From assembly GCA_947069175.1 (NCBI GenBank), contig CAMTDV010000013.1, forward strand, positions 12,534,501-12,598,500: DNA of 64,000 nt, given 5' to 3'. The notes under the pieces were generated by a model that saw nothing but the letters and a program-made list of their open reading frames with translations, did not search any database and was not told the origin of the DNA. The translations under genes were made by a program, and so were the position numbers. Shown one piece after another: positions 47,191 to 58,200 of this stretch (the stretch's first letter is position 1; every line of letters starts with the position of its first letter). This DNA is from Scalesia atractyloides (lineage: Eukaryota > Streptophyta > Magnoliopsida > Asterales > Asteraceae).

Positions 47191-48110
47191 TCATTGTATA
47201 ACACATGGACTTACTAGCAAGTAAGATGGTAGAGTTATGATTAATTGTCTGACCTTGAATGTAGTTGTCAATTTTAGAATCATAGGACTACTAGTATGTG
47301 TGGAATTGAGTATACATATGAGTATGTATGTAACTAGCTGATTACGTGGTTGTATGTGTTTCGAAACGTGGATATGAAATGTACTAGTCGGCTACCCGCA
47401 TGATGTGGTGGCGGTGGCGATTTATAATAGGATATCGTTTACCTTTAGTTTATTAGTCGTCTCTTGATATATTGTATAGTACTTAAGTTAGTTTTCTTAT
47501 TCGTGGGCACTCGTTTTTCTGTTAGCTTATCAATACTTTTGTGATATACTTTTGCTAATTTTTTTAGCTGTAGCTTCAGCGTGATCTATCTATGCCTTGA
47601 ATGTTTTTGGAATTTTTGAAGTGAGTATGAAGAAAATTAAAGGTTGTTAGATACGTTTAGCCAATCTGATAAACTATGAATTTGAAGTTGATGTAGGATA
47701 GCATAATTAAAAACAAAAATAGTACAAAACAAGCAATCAGTTGTAATTAAAAACAAAAGGAGTACAAAACAAGCAAGTAGCTGGACAAAACACCAAAAAC
47801 AAAATACGGGGAGTCTCTTGTATATCTTCATGTTTTATCAATACATCCATTCGCTGATGACTTTCTTGTATCTTCTCCTCGACTATACCAGATTTCGACT
47901 TTGAATGTAGTTGTCATTGTATAACACATGGACTTACTAGCAAGTAAGAATGGTAGAGTTATGATTAATTGTTTGACCTTGAATGTAGTTGTCAATTTTA
48001 GAATCATAGGAATACTAGTATGTGTGGAATTGAGTATATATATGACTATGTATGTAACTAGGTGATTACGTGGTTGTATGTGCTTTGAAACGTGGATATG
48101 GATTGTATAT
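47191..48110. repeat. 200-bp direct repeats 722 bp apart in the solo LTR
   Basis: The segment from TCATTGTATAACACATGGAC at 47191 recurs at 47913 and runs through GTAGTTGTCAATTTTAG and ATTACGTGGTTGTATGTG to about 47392 and 48106. The copies differ at few positions, so the duplication is more recent than most of the LTR divergence. Confidence 0.85.
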
Positions 48111-48451
48111 GGTGTCATTTGATGGTCTACTACATCAATATGGACATATGCTCCTAAGTTGAAAGTTGTATGCTTGACCATTGACTTTTTGAAAAGTCAT
48201 GAATATGAGAAGTAGCATAGTTAGACTTGTGGATATGATTGTAAGAATAAGGAAAATCATGTGATATGTGTTAGAACAATTATGTGTCACGTATGATGAT
48301 GAATTGTATTTTGTGAATGTTGAATAATGGGATTGTCAATTCATGTCTTATGCATGTTAAAGATTGACTAATTGAAATTCAATGTCACTAGAGTTGTAAA
48401 TGAATGTGATATGAATAAACATGCGTACTAACCATGATATGGACATGATGG

Positions 48452-48842
48452 CATGAAAGAATAGGAACCACATTAACAAGGACTCAAGCATGGAAGACTA
48501 ACGGGTCGAGAGGAGGCAAGGAAAACAAACACGAATACGAACGCTCAAGGTAAGTGATTCTCGACTTCCTTTTTAGTAGATAAATGGTATTTTACACACA
48601 CACACATATATTGGGAATCATGCAAGGACGTAAAATTAATGTAGTACTAAAGTAAGTGCTATGGTAGTGTGTCAGATGTGGTTAACCATGTCAGAAACCG
48701 CATGAAAGAGTAGGAACCACATTAACAAGGACTCAAGCATGGAAGACTAACGGGTCGAGAGGAGGCAAGGAAAACAAACACGAATACAGACACTCAAGGT
48801 AAGTGATTCTCAACTTCTTTTTTAGTAGATAAATGGTGTTTT

Positions 48843-48874
<32 letters not shown>

Positions 48875-48973
48875 GAATATTGGGAATCATGCAAGGACGT
48901 AAAAATTAATGTAGTACTAAAGTAAGTGCTATGGTAGTGTGTCAAATGTGGTTAACCATGTTGGAAACCGCAT
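48452..48973. repeat. ~249-bp tandem duplication in the solo LTR
   Basis: Copies from 48452 and 48701 share CATTAACAAGGACTCAAGCA, AACGGGTCGAGAGGAGGCAA, the (AC)n/(AT)n tract and GCAAGGACGTAAA. A third partial start is at about 48969. The second copy has a longer (AC)n(AT)n microsatellite (48843-48873). Confidence 0.9.
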
Positions 48974-50613
48974 GAAAGAGACACACGGGTCAACAATTTG
49001 GAATATAATGTGATAATTTCGATATTCAAGAAGTGTAAGTAACACTATGGAAACATGTGAGGATGATGGGTGGAGGGAAAAAGGGAGTGGAGACCTTCTT
49101 ATGATGGTTTACGGTCGAAACGAAGCTTAAAAATGGAACAAAACGATTGAAACACGAAACAAAAACCAGATGCCCAGGACATGGCATCATCGGCCGGGTC
49201 TCAGGCTGTCGGTGACGCACTGCAGATGGCCAACGCCTTCCATTTCTGTTTACGAAGGGCCGACGCAAAGCCAAGCCGTAAGTGACGGGTTGGCACCCCG
49301 ACGCCGACGCCATAACGACCAAACTTTTTGGTTTTTCGCATTTCTTCAATCCAGTCCCTCCTAAACCCGTTCTAAGGCCCCGTGAAGCTCCCAAAATGCA
49401 CCCTCTTGAAAGGGTGGGGGGGGGCTGAGAGGTACAAAGGAGAACGGAACTAGTAAACGAGTAGGTTAGAAGATGGTGTTTGTAGGTGGACATGTGTGTA
49501 TCCATTTACATGCAAGCATGGTATAAGGGCTTGCATGAACACATGTTAGAATATAAAATATGCGAGAAAGGATGGTACTTGTATATAAGTATGTTTATGA
49601 AAGTGTGTTGTGTGCGATGTACAAGTATAACATTAGAACTTGAATATGTGGGTGTGACTTGTATGTATGAAAGTATATAAACATGAAATCATCACGTGTA
49701 TGATTGATATGAATTTGTTTGTATGTGAATGTATGTAAGAGCACGCATGTACGTGTTGGGATTTGGTATGCTTAGATTAATGCCATGTGTTTATATGAGT
49801 TAATATGGGTTTCATCATAGATGAGATTACCTTGCTAACCACATTGGTTAGAGAATGGAATGAAAGTGCAGGAATATTAAGGTTGGGTTCTTGAGGATTT
49901 AATGCTGGAATGTAATGAATGAATTCAGAAAGGGATATCTGAACATAAAAGTATACGTTAATAGAAACCAGTGGGGTGGTTTAAATATATATGTTATTAT
50001 TTGTGCATGATGTCACCATTTACTAATATGTTGGATATATGTGGTGACTGTAGGTTGTATAGAATAGCGGGATCATCGTTATGGGGTGTAAGCTATGGAA
50101 GCTCGAGTCAGGACATGGATTGTATGGGAGTGTGTGTGCTCATGTAGTTTAGTAAACATATGTCAGGTTTTATTTCTTCAGTGAGAACGAATATGAATAT
50201 TTATGTAAAATAGTCACTTTGAAAGGAGTTTTAAGTATGATAGAATTGTGTATAACAAAAAAAAATTTTTATGGTTCGTATTTCTGTTGCTTTCTTTTCA
50301 ATTTAAACGTGTTAGAGCTTTACACCGAATCGATTCCTTAAACACGAGGCACACTTAAGAACAAAATAACGGAGCTCATGAAACGTTTTTCATTATGAAG
50401 GCTATTCAAGAAACCATATTTTAAAATAGCCCCGCATATAACACCTTTGTACTCAATGTTGAAGCGGGATGAAAGTTTCCATCTTTTGCCCAAATACGTT
50501 CTAAATTTTGGTATACGAAGAACAACTAAATCAACAACAAGGGGTAAGTATAATGATCTTGGTTATGGTTGAACTCCATTTGAGTGTCACTCTAAATAAG
50601 TGTCTTGCAAATG

Positions 50614-50655
50614 TGTCAAATATGCAAGAAACCAAGTCATGACGCTTCTCCATGC
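50614..50655 (+). pseudogene. Copia-type gag zinc-knuckle remnant
   Basis: CQICKKPSHDASPC is a CX2CX4HX4C knuckle with the copia-style CQIC start, followed by YFSYS. The following 300 bp are broken by stops, and no protease or integrase is readable. It is probably from a different family than the knuckle at 45928. Confidence 0.65.
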
Positions 50656-50959
50656 TATTTTAGTTACTCAACACGTAATGAAACAACAATCCAGGTCTAG
50701 AAAACTGTGGACATTTTCGGGGTTGCAACCGTAGGAATTCTAGTATTATTAGTCGTGGTTATTCGGTGCATTGGGGAGAGGCTAATTCAGTGGTCATGTT
50801 GGTTGTAACCATCTCAACATCCAACAACAGTTTTTTCATGGCATGGCTCACAATCGACTAGAAATTCTACTCAATATGGTGAATAGTCCCGGGATGGAAT
50901 ATCTGGCTAGTCGTCGCATACGCTTGCTTCACTTGGTACAAAGCTACACGTTACTCCGA

Positions 50960-51600
50960 ATGTTTAGCTTGAGGAGTATATTATAAATATATTTGTACTA
51001 TTGTGTTTATATATTTATTGAGTTCTCTTATCATGGTTTGAGATAAATTATAGTTATTATGCTTATCTCATTAGTTTGTGAGTCTAATAATCATCTGATT
51101 GTAATCTTTGTACATTACTAAATACTGATGGGTCATCTACTAATCCATAAAAAAAACATAACTTATCATCACAGTCCTGTTTGTCTCATTTCATATCTAT
51201 AAAGATCACCACCCAAACATGGTTACATGAAACTTTGACGAATTTCATTAACTTTTCTTCTTGTTTGAATTTGTGTTTTAAATCTCAAACTTTGGTTCCT
51301 AGTGACTAAATTTGTAAATCCTAAAACTGACTAACTTGTACGATTTTTTTGGAGACAATAATTTAGTATTGAATCACTATTGGATCATTTATATCTTAAC
51401 GAGCAACCAAATGCGTCTAAATTAATCAAGCCTTATACAACTTCCTAATTTTGCCTATTTTAACCCAACTCAATTTTACTCAGCGGCAAAAATTTCTAAA
51501 TCCGCTACTTCTAACTATCACGAGCCAACTCCACATGACGTGTCATGATATGCAATGAAAATAAAATCACATATGTGCTCTATCACCTACATATTTAAAG
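50960..51600. other. Intergenic sequence, no gene seen
   Basis: AT-rich, no element ends recognised. Confidence 0.4.
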
Positions 51601-51649
51601 AGTATGAGAGCGAATAGTGCCAAACAACTTCCTAATACTTCAACATTAG

Positions 51650-52075
51650 CCTGAGCAAACTTAGATTTTGCCCTAGTTTAAAATTATAGTATTGTCATTG
51701 TTATAGCTTTTTTGACAAATTACAATTTTACTCTTAGTCAAAATTACGATTTTGCACTCAGCTCAAAATTACGGTCTTGTCATCGTTGTAGTTTATGACA
51801 AATTATGATTTTACCCCAGTCAAAATTACGATTTTCCCCCGGTTCAAATTAAAGTCTTGCCATTGTTTTAGTATTTTTAGCAAACCTACGATAGTGTTCT
51901 GTTTTAATTGGTTGAGTCCATGTAATTTTTATTTGTGCCAGACAGAGCTACCTAGCATTCGCTCATTGCTACCGACAAATTACAGTTTTGCTCTTAGCTC
52001 AAAATTATAGTTTTGCCATTGTTTTAGTTTTTTTTAGTAAAGTATGATAGTATTTTGTTTTAATTGGTCGAGAAA
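51650..52075. repeat. Degenerate short repeats upstream of the TMEM209-like gene
   Basis: TCAAAATTACGATTTTGC, ACAAATTACAATTTTACTC and GTCTTGCCATTGTTTTAG words alternate about ten times. A larger duplication, TTTTAATTGGTTGAG preceded by GCCATTGTTTTAGTATTTTT, occurs at about 51860-51915 and 52014-52073. Confidence 0.75.
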
Positions 52076-52199
52076 TATTTTGCAACGCATAAAACTAGTT
52101 TGTTTGAAACTTCGAAGTTCGAACATGTTAAAATTTTAAAAAATAGAACCCCCCACCCAGTTATAAAAAAACCTCTTCACAGTCTCCTATTTGAACCTA

Positions 52200-52291
52200 C
52201 GAACTCAAAAAGCTTCATCAATGGCGGAACAATAGAACAAACCCTAAACCCTAACTCACCAAATCACAAGTCAACACAAATCGTTCAACCA
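52200..52291 (+). promoter_or_regulatory. TMEM209 5' leader with doubled telo-box and a short uORF
   Basis: AACCCTAAACCCTAA (a double plant telomere motif) lies at about 52239-52254, 37 bases before the start ATG. A five-codon upstream frame, ATGGCGGAACAATAG, sits at 52221-52235, if the transcript starts before it. Confidence 0.6.
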
Positions 52292-55200
52292 ATGGAAGCA
52301 GGAGGAAGAAAGGACTCATCTAATCCGGTCACAAAGTTCGCCGTGTACCAGAATCCATCTCTCTCCGCTGCCCTAACCAAGAACAGCCTCCGTCCGTCAA
52401 AGTCTACGTTCCTCATCATTCTCTCTCTCTCATCTGCCTCTGCTTTCTCTCTCATCTCCTTCGTTTTCAGGTACTGCACACACTCGTTGCTATCGGTTTC
52501 ACGCACAGACGATAACTGTTCCAATTAGTTTTATGTTTGTTGATGTATGAAATAGCAAGTGGTTTTAATTTGGTGAATGAATTGTAGTTTATATTAATTG
52601 TGTGAATTTTTCCGATTCTGAAAGTGAATGAAGAATGCTTGGTGGTTCATGGCTGATAAACTATTAAATATTAATAATAATAATTTACATAGCAATGTCA
52701 TACATTGAAATAGAGATGGAAGCAAACGTGTAACAAGAGGTGTTTCTAGTCGTTTTTGAATAGTGAAACTAAGTCTTTTAGAAACTGTATTTATAGATCT
52801 TGGGGTTATAATTTTACTATGGGTGACTCGTTGGACTTAACTAAGTAGCTCCACAGCCTCAGGCGCAAGGAAATTAAAGGTATCTTGGGGTCATAACATT
52901 ACTATCCATGGCTAGGTTGTCAAAAGTAGTTTGGGCGTGCACCTAGGGTTTCAAGCGAGGCGACACGCAGGGAAAACGCCTTGCTGTCATCCAGTGCGAG
53001 ATTCCAGCCAGATTTCTGTTGGATTCTGGCGAGGTTTTGGCCAAAATTTGAAAAATATGGGGAAAAATCTGCAAATTTTGGGCAAACTGGCCTGAAATGT
53101 TAAAAAAATGGCTTGGAACTAGTCTAAACTAGCCCTAAGCAAGCCTAAAACATGTCTAAATCCCCCAAAAAATGTATATTTAGGCTATGCGGCTTGCGCA
53201 TAAGTTTAAGGCTCACCCTTTGCGCCTTTGAGAACTATGGTTCATGCAGTGTTATCAGCACAGTAGTTTAAGATGAAACCTAAGAAAAGACATTAAAATG
53301 GAAAGTTTGGAACGCTGAGATCTAAACTTATACCACCTGAATAATGAAGATTGATACGTTTTCTATTTAGTTTTTAGGTAAGTTTCTTGCATCGAGTGTT
53401 GATATATTCTTATATTGTATAATATTGTAGGGAAGGCGATATCATTGGCAGCTCTAAACTCAGATATGTTACTCAGGATATCGCTTGTGAGTAATATCGT
53501 TCGTGATGGAATTTATGATTTTAAAATTTAAACGATTAATTTGTTGTTAAACTTTTAGTTGATATTCGTTTAATTTCTTATGTTTGTCCACAGATATCTT
53601 TTTGAAACTGGCGCAGGCTGTCACGGGTCTGGTTTTGATCGGATCCTTATTCGCACTTCTCAAAGCCATCGCATTATGGAAAGCAAAAGCTGCTACACCC
53701 GCATCTACCTCTAACGACCAAACAAATCTAACCAACCGACAACTAGAGTTGCTTGGTAAAAAACCAAAGGCTCAACAGACCGAATCAAAGGAGCCACCCA
53801 AAGCCAAAACTACCGCATCACCGTCAAATACACTTGTCCCCCTTCACCAACCATTTACCAGTTCTGGGCCCGCGGGTCATATGACCCGTTTAAATAGCGA
53901 GAAGTTGACGACAAATAGCGGAAGTAAGAAGCATTTGTTCAGCACTCCATCAAAACCACCGGTCTCTCCGTCAGTGTACCTTGTCTCGTCACAATCACCG
54001 AATATAAAAACACCACCAGGCCCGGGTGGACTGGACCACTTTGTTTCGACTCCTTGGTCAAGCAAACGCGGTTCGGCTACACGAGAAATATCAACTGAAC
54101 AACAACTCGAAACATTCTTAGCGGACTTCGAAGAAAAGTTCTCAACGTCTGCTGGTAAAATGGCGACCCCACCCCTACGATCAGTGGGTTTGGTATATCT
54201 AGCCCGAGTACGAATACTTCCGGTAATACGAGAAGTACGCCGTTAAGGCCCGTTCGTATGTCCCCCGGTTCTCAGAAGTTTAGCACCCTGCCAAAGAAGG
54301 GGGAAGGTGATTTACCTCCACCGATGTCAATGGAAGAGTCGATTGATGCGTTTGATCGTCTAGGTGTCTATCCGCAAATCGAGCAGTGGCGGGACCGTAT
54401 TAGGCAGTGGTTTTCTTCGGTTGTGCTGAATCCTCTTCTTTCCAAAATTGAAACTAGCCACATAACGGTACTAAGATTGGGCCTGTAAATGAACCAAATG
54501 AACACGAACGCGAACATATAATCAAACACTTTTTTTGTTTATGTTCGTTTATTAAGAAAAAAAGCATGTTTGTGTTCGTTTATGTTCGCTCATTTAACAC
54601 CTAAACGAACAGCTCAGATGGTAAATGAACATAAACAAACAAATTTAAACGAACATAACTGACAACAACACAAATGAACATAACTGAACAAACATAAATG
54701 AACACAAATGAACATAATTGACTAAACATAAACAAACATAAAGTAATTTTCATATAAATTAGTGATTAATAACGATAAATACCATTGGAAACCCATTTTA
54801 ATTACTAAAAAGCTCAATTACCAATTAGTTATATTTATACAAGTATGTTAGAAAGTTCATTTTATGTTTAGTATTTATATAAATATAACTGGTTACGTAT
54901 TCAAATTGAAACGAAAATAAATGAACAAACATAAATGAACAAACACAAACAAATGTAAAAAAACATAAATGAACGAACATAAACGAACTTTCAGCCAAAC
55001 AAGTTCATGAACAGTTCATGAACGTTTGATTCGTTTAGAGGCCTAAATTGCTATTGATTAATTGAACTTTGGTTATATCTAGCTGCACTGTTTAATAAGC
55101 ACTTTTCATGTTTTATTGCGTAGGTTATGGAGGCTGCTTCTAAACTTGGTATATCGGTTACAATCAGCAAAGTAGGAACTGATTTGACAGCTGGCGCTAC

Positions 55201-58200
55201 TGCACCGGTCACTTCTAGTGAGAGAACTAATGATTGGCAGCCTGCGTATACACTTGATAAAGAAGGGCTTCTTCTTCAGTTACGAACTACTCTTATGCAA
55301 ACTCTTGATGCTTCCATGTGTAAGTAACTTTGACCTCTTTTGTATGTTAATTATTTTTTGACTTTTAAGTTTAAAATATGTTTCTTATTGTTCACATCAG
55401 CAATTTCGATCAATTACTTGATAGAGGGATACTTTTTAGCATTAATTTCATATATACCCTTACAAAGTTGAAAAATTTCATATATACCCTACCAAAACTA
55501 AAAGTATCATATATATGCCCTTACAAAGTAGTTAAAATATCAAATATACCCAGTTTATTAAAAACAATCTAATAAATAATCATTGTACCCTTATTTTTTC
55601 TTAACTTCAAGTTTTTATATATGATCATCTTTTAACTTTGTATTTTTATGTAACACATTTTTAGCTTAAGTTTACTTTTACCCATTTTTTTATCCGTAAA
55701 CATGGTTTAAAAAGGCTTTCCGAGGCCCGCCTCGAGGCTTACGCCTCGGCTGAGGCTATGAAAAAACGCCTCAAAGGCTTAGCCTCATAGGGGTCAACTG
55801 AAACCTTGGCCTAGTCATCCGAGGCGCTGAGGCTTAAGCCTCACCAGACCTTGTGAAAATTGAAACAATTAGGTTTTTTGGACCTTATTTCAGGCCCATT
55901 TAGTGTTTATCGGGCTTAATTGGTGGGCCAACCCAATAGTACACTTAAAAAACATCTATTAGGTTAAAAAACCTAATCTAAAAGAAGAAATCGGTTGGGC
56001 ACGGATAGGATGAACAAATTGGTGTACATTATGTACAATAGGAGATTGAAGCAAAAGTTTATAAAGAAGACGAGTCTAAAAGATGATGAGGACCCGATAG
56101 TTGCCGATGTTTTGTCGAATGATGAGTGGATAGCCAACCCGAGTGGGGATGAAGATGGCACTCGTGGAGTTGGCGCGTCAAATGAGGAAGAAGGTGAGAG
56201 TTCATCATTTAGGAGGAAAAGGAAAAGAGTTATTAATTTGGTTGACGAAGATGACGATCTAAATACGCCAAATGAAAACTTTGAGGATGATGATGCAGCG
56301 GAAAACGAGTTCTATGATATTTAGATGTCAAAACATTACTAATTTAAGCTGTTCGAACTATATTTTATGATTGTTTTATGTTAAATCTTGTTTGTTGAAC
56401 TATTTTCTATTTATGATGTTTGTTTTATGTTAATTTGTGATTTTTATGAGATATATATTTTCTTTAAAAAAATTTTAATAATGTTTTGAGGCTTACGCCT
56501 CGACCTGCCTCGAGGCTTACGCCTCGTGAGGCTAAGGGAAAACACCATGATACCCATTTCCGCCTTTTTAAACCTTGTCCATAAACAATAGTATATTCCA
56601 TAGATTATATTCTAGCTATAACTAAATTAAGCTAGATTTGAGTAAATATAATATTTGAAGTTAAAGGCCATATATGAGATTTCAAAGTTTCATAATAATA
56701 AGGATAAAATTGTCATTTATCAAATTGCTTTTAATGAATTGGGTATATATGATATTATAACTCTTTTGTAAAGGTATATATTGATATTTATAATTTTGCA
56801 TTTGTATTGATGATATTTTTCAAGTTTGTAGGGCATATATGAAATTGCCCCCTTTTTATAGGATTGTCATATATTTGTCTCTTTTTCTTTTTGAACGGTA
56901 GATTTCTTTTATTCCTGTCGTCTGTGGGACTTGAACCCAAGACCTTCCTCTCCTAAGGTGTTTAAAGGCTTTGTCTTTGCCAATCCGTCTCTATTACAAG
57001 GTGTTTTGTCAAACTTGATGTTTTTGTAGCAAGGTCCTCGCTAGGTGGCCCCCAACAGACGCCAGCTCAGAACCTGTCAATCCCTATCATACAGGAGTGT
57101 ATAGATGTCATTACCGAACACCAAAAGCTTCTAGCTTTGATGAAAGGGGAATGGGCTAAAGGCTTGCTACCCCAGAGCCATATACGCGCAGATTATACCG
57201 TACAAAGAATCCGAGGTAGTCCACTTTTCTTAATTGTTCCTTTTCCTATATTTTGTATATAGGGCTCTGTTCAAATGAGAACCACCACGAGTTGTGAGAA
57301 CCGCGGGAACTTTTTCTTCCTGCGCGAGTTGGGCCAATTTTTTTGCACAAACGTAGATGAAAGTATTATAAACACATCTGTAAAAAATTGTCGAGTTGGT
57401 AGTTTTGACTGATACACGTCTTTTTTTACGCGTTTATGTAAATTTTATACGAAGATAAATATTTTTTTTACGCCTCATGTAAATGTGGGTATGCGACATT
57501 TTTTTAATATTTTTTTTGCTGGAACAAGTGATTTATTAAAGAATTTCGGAAAAACTATTTGGATTGCTTAGTTCTCACGGTTCTCACAACTCAAGGTTGT
57601 TCATCCCTGTCTGTGTGTATATATATATAACAAAAGAGGGTATTTTAGGAATAGTTCTTAAGACACAACCTCTATTTTTTATTATTTTTCTTTATCAAAT
57701 TTACAATAATGCCATCCAACTTATGGTTTTTATCTTTTTATGTATTCAACCCTTCAACTTTTAGAATTGCCACTTACACCCCCTCAATTTTCTAAAAACT
57801 TTGTAAAATGTCATTTTGACCCCCTCGAGTTTTACGTGCTTATTTTTTTGTACGTGGTCATATATAATACGTTTTCGTGCTTATTTTTGTGTATGTTTTT
57901 GGTTGTTCTACGTTTTGTTCGGAAACGAGTCGGGTCAAATATAATACGTTTTCACTAAGCGGTATAAATTCAAGTTATTTTACTTTTTGTCTCCGCTGCA
58001 ACGCGTGGTACAAACACTATTTTCTTACGTGTTTATTTGCAAGTACGTTTCGTTATAAATCCAAGTTGGTTTTATGTTTCGACGTAAATTTTCTCGGCAA
58101 TGAGTCAGGTCAAATATAATACGTTTTCGTGCTTATTTTCATGTACGTTTTCAGTTGGTCTACGTTTTGACGTAACTTTTGTTTGAAAACGAGTCGGGTC

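Larger units (their letters stand above)
45975..50324 (+). mobile_element. Probable 4.35-kb solo LTR (Ty3/gypsy type)
   Basis: It starts TGTAATGCCCCAAAAAT and ends GAGCTTTACA, so the termini form TGTAA...TTACA. CCGAA at 45970-45974 and at 50325-50329 is a 5-bp target duplication. There is no internal pol between them. The end region (TTGCTTTCTTTTCAATTTAAACG) and the GC-rich block at 49140-49390 look like the very long LTRs of plant chromoviruses. Orientation follows from the U5-like T-rich 3' end. The 159-codon minus-strand frame at 49026-49505 lies in the GC-rich block and matches nothing I know. Confidence 0.65.

Noticed and set aside
49026..49505. 159-codon minus-strand frame
   Set aside because: It lies in the GC-rich part of the probable solo LTR, with composition-driven openness and no known domain.
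16950..57000. tRNA genes at the GGGATTTGAACAC-like sites (16956, 31013, 56928)
   Set aside because: Only B-box/A-box-like pieces on the minus strand; no complete cloverleaf could be traced, so they are listed as SINE-like heads instead.
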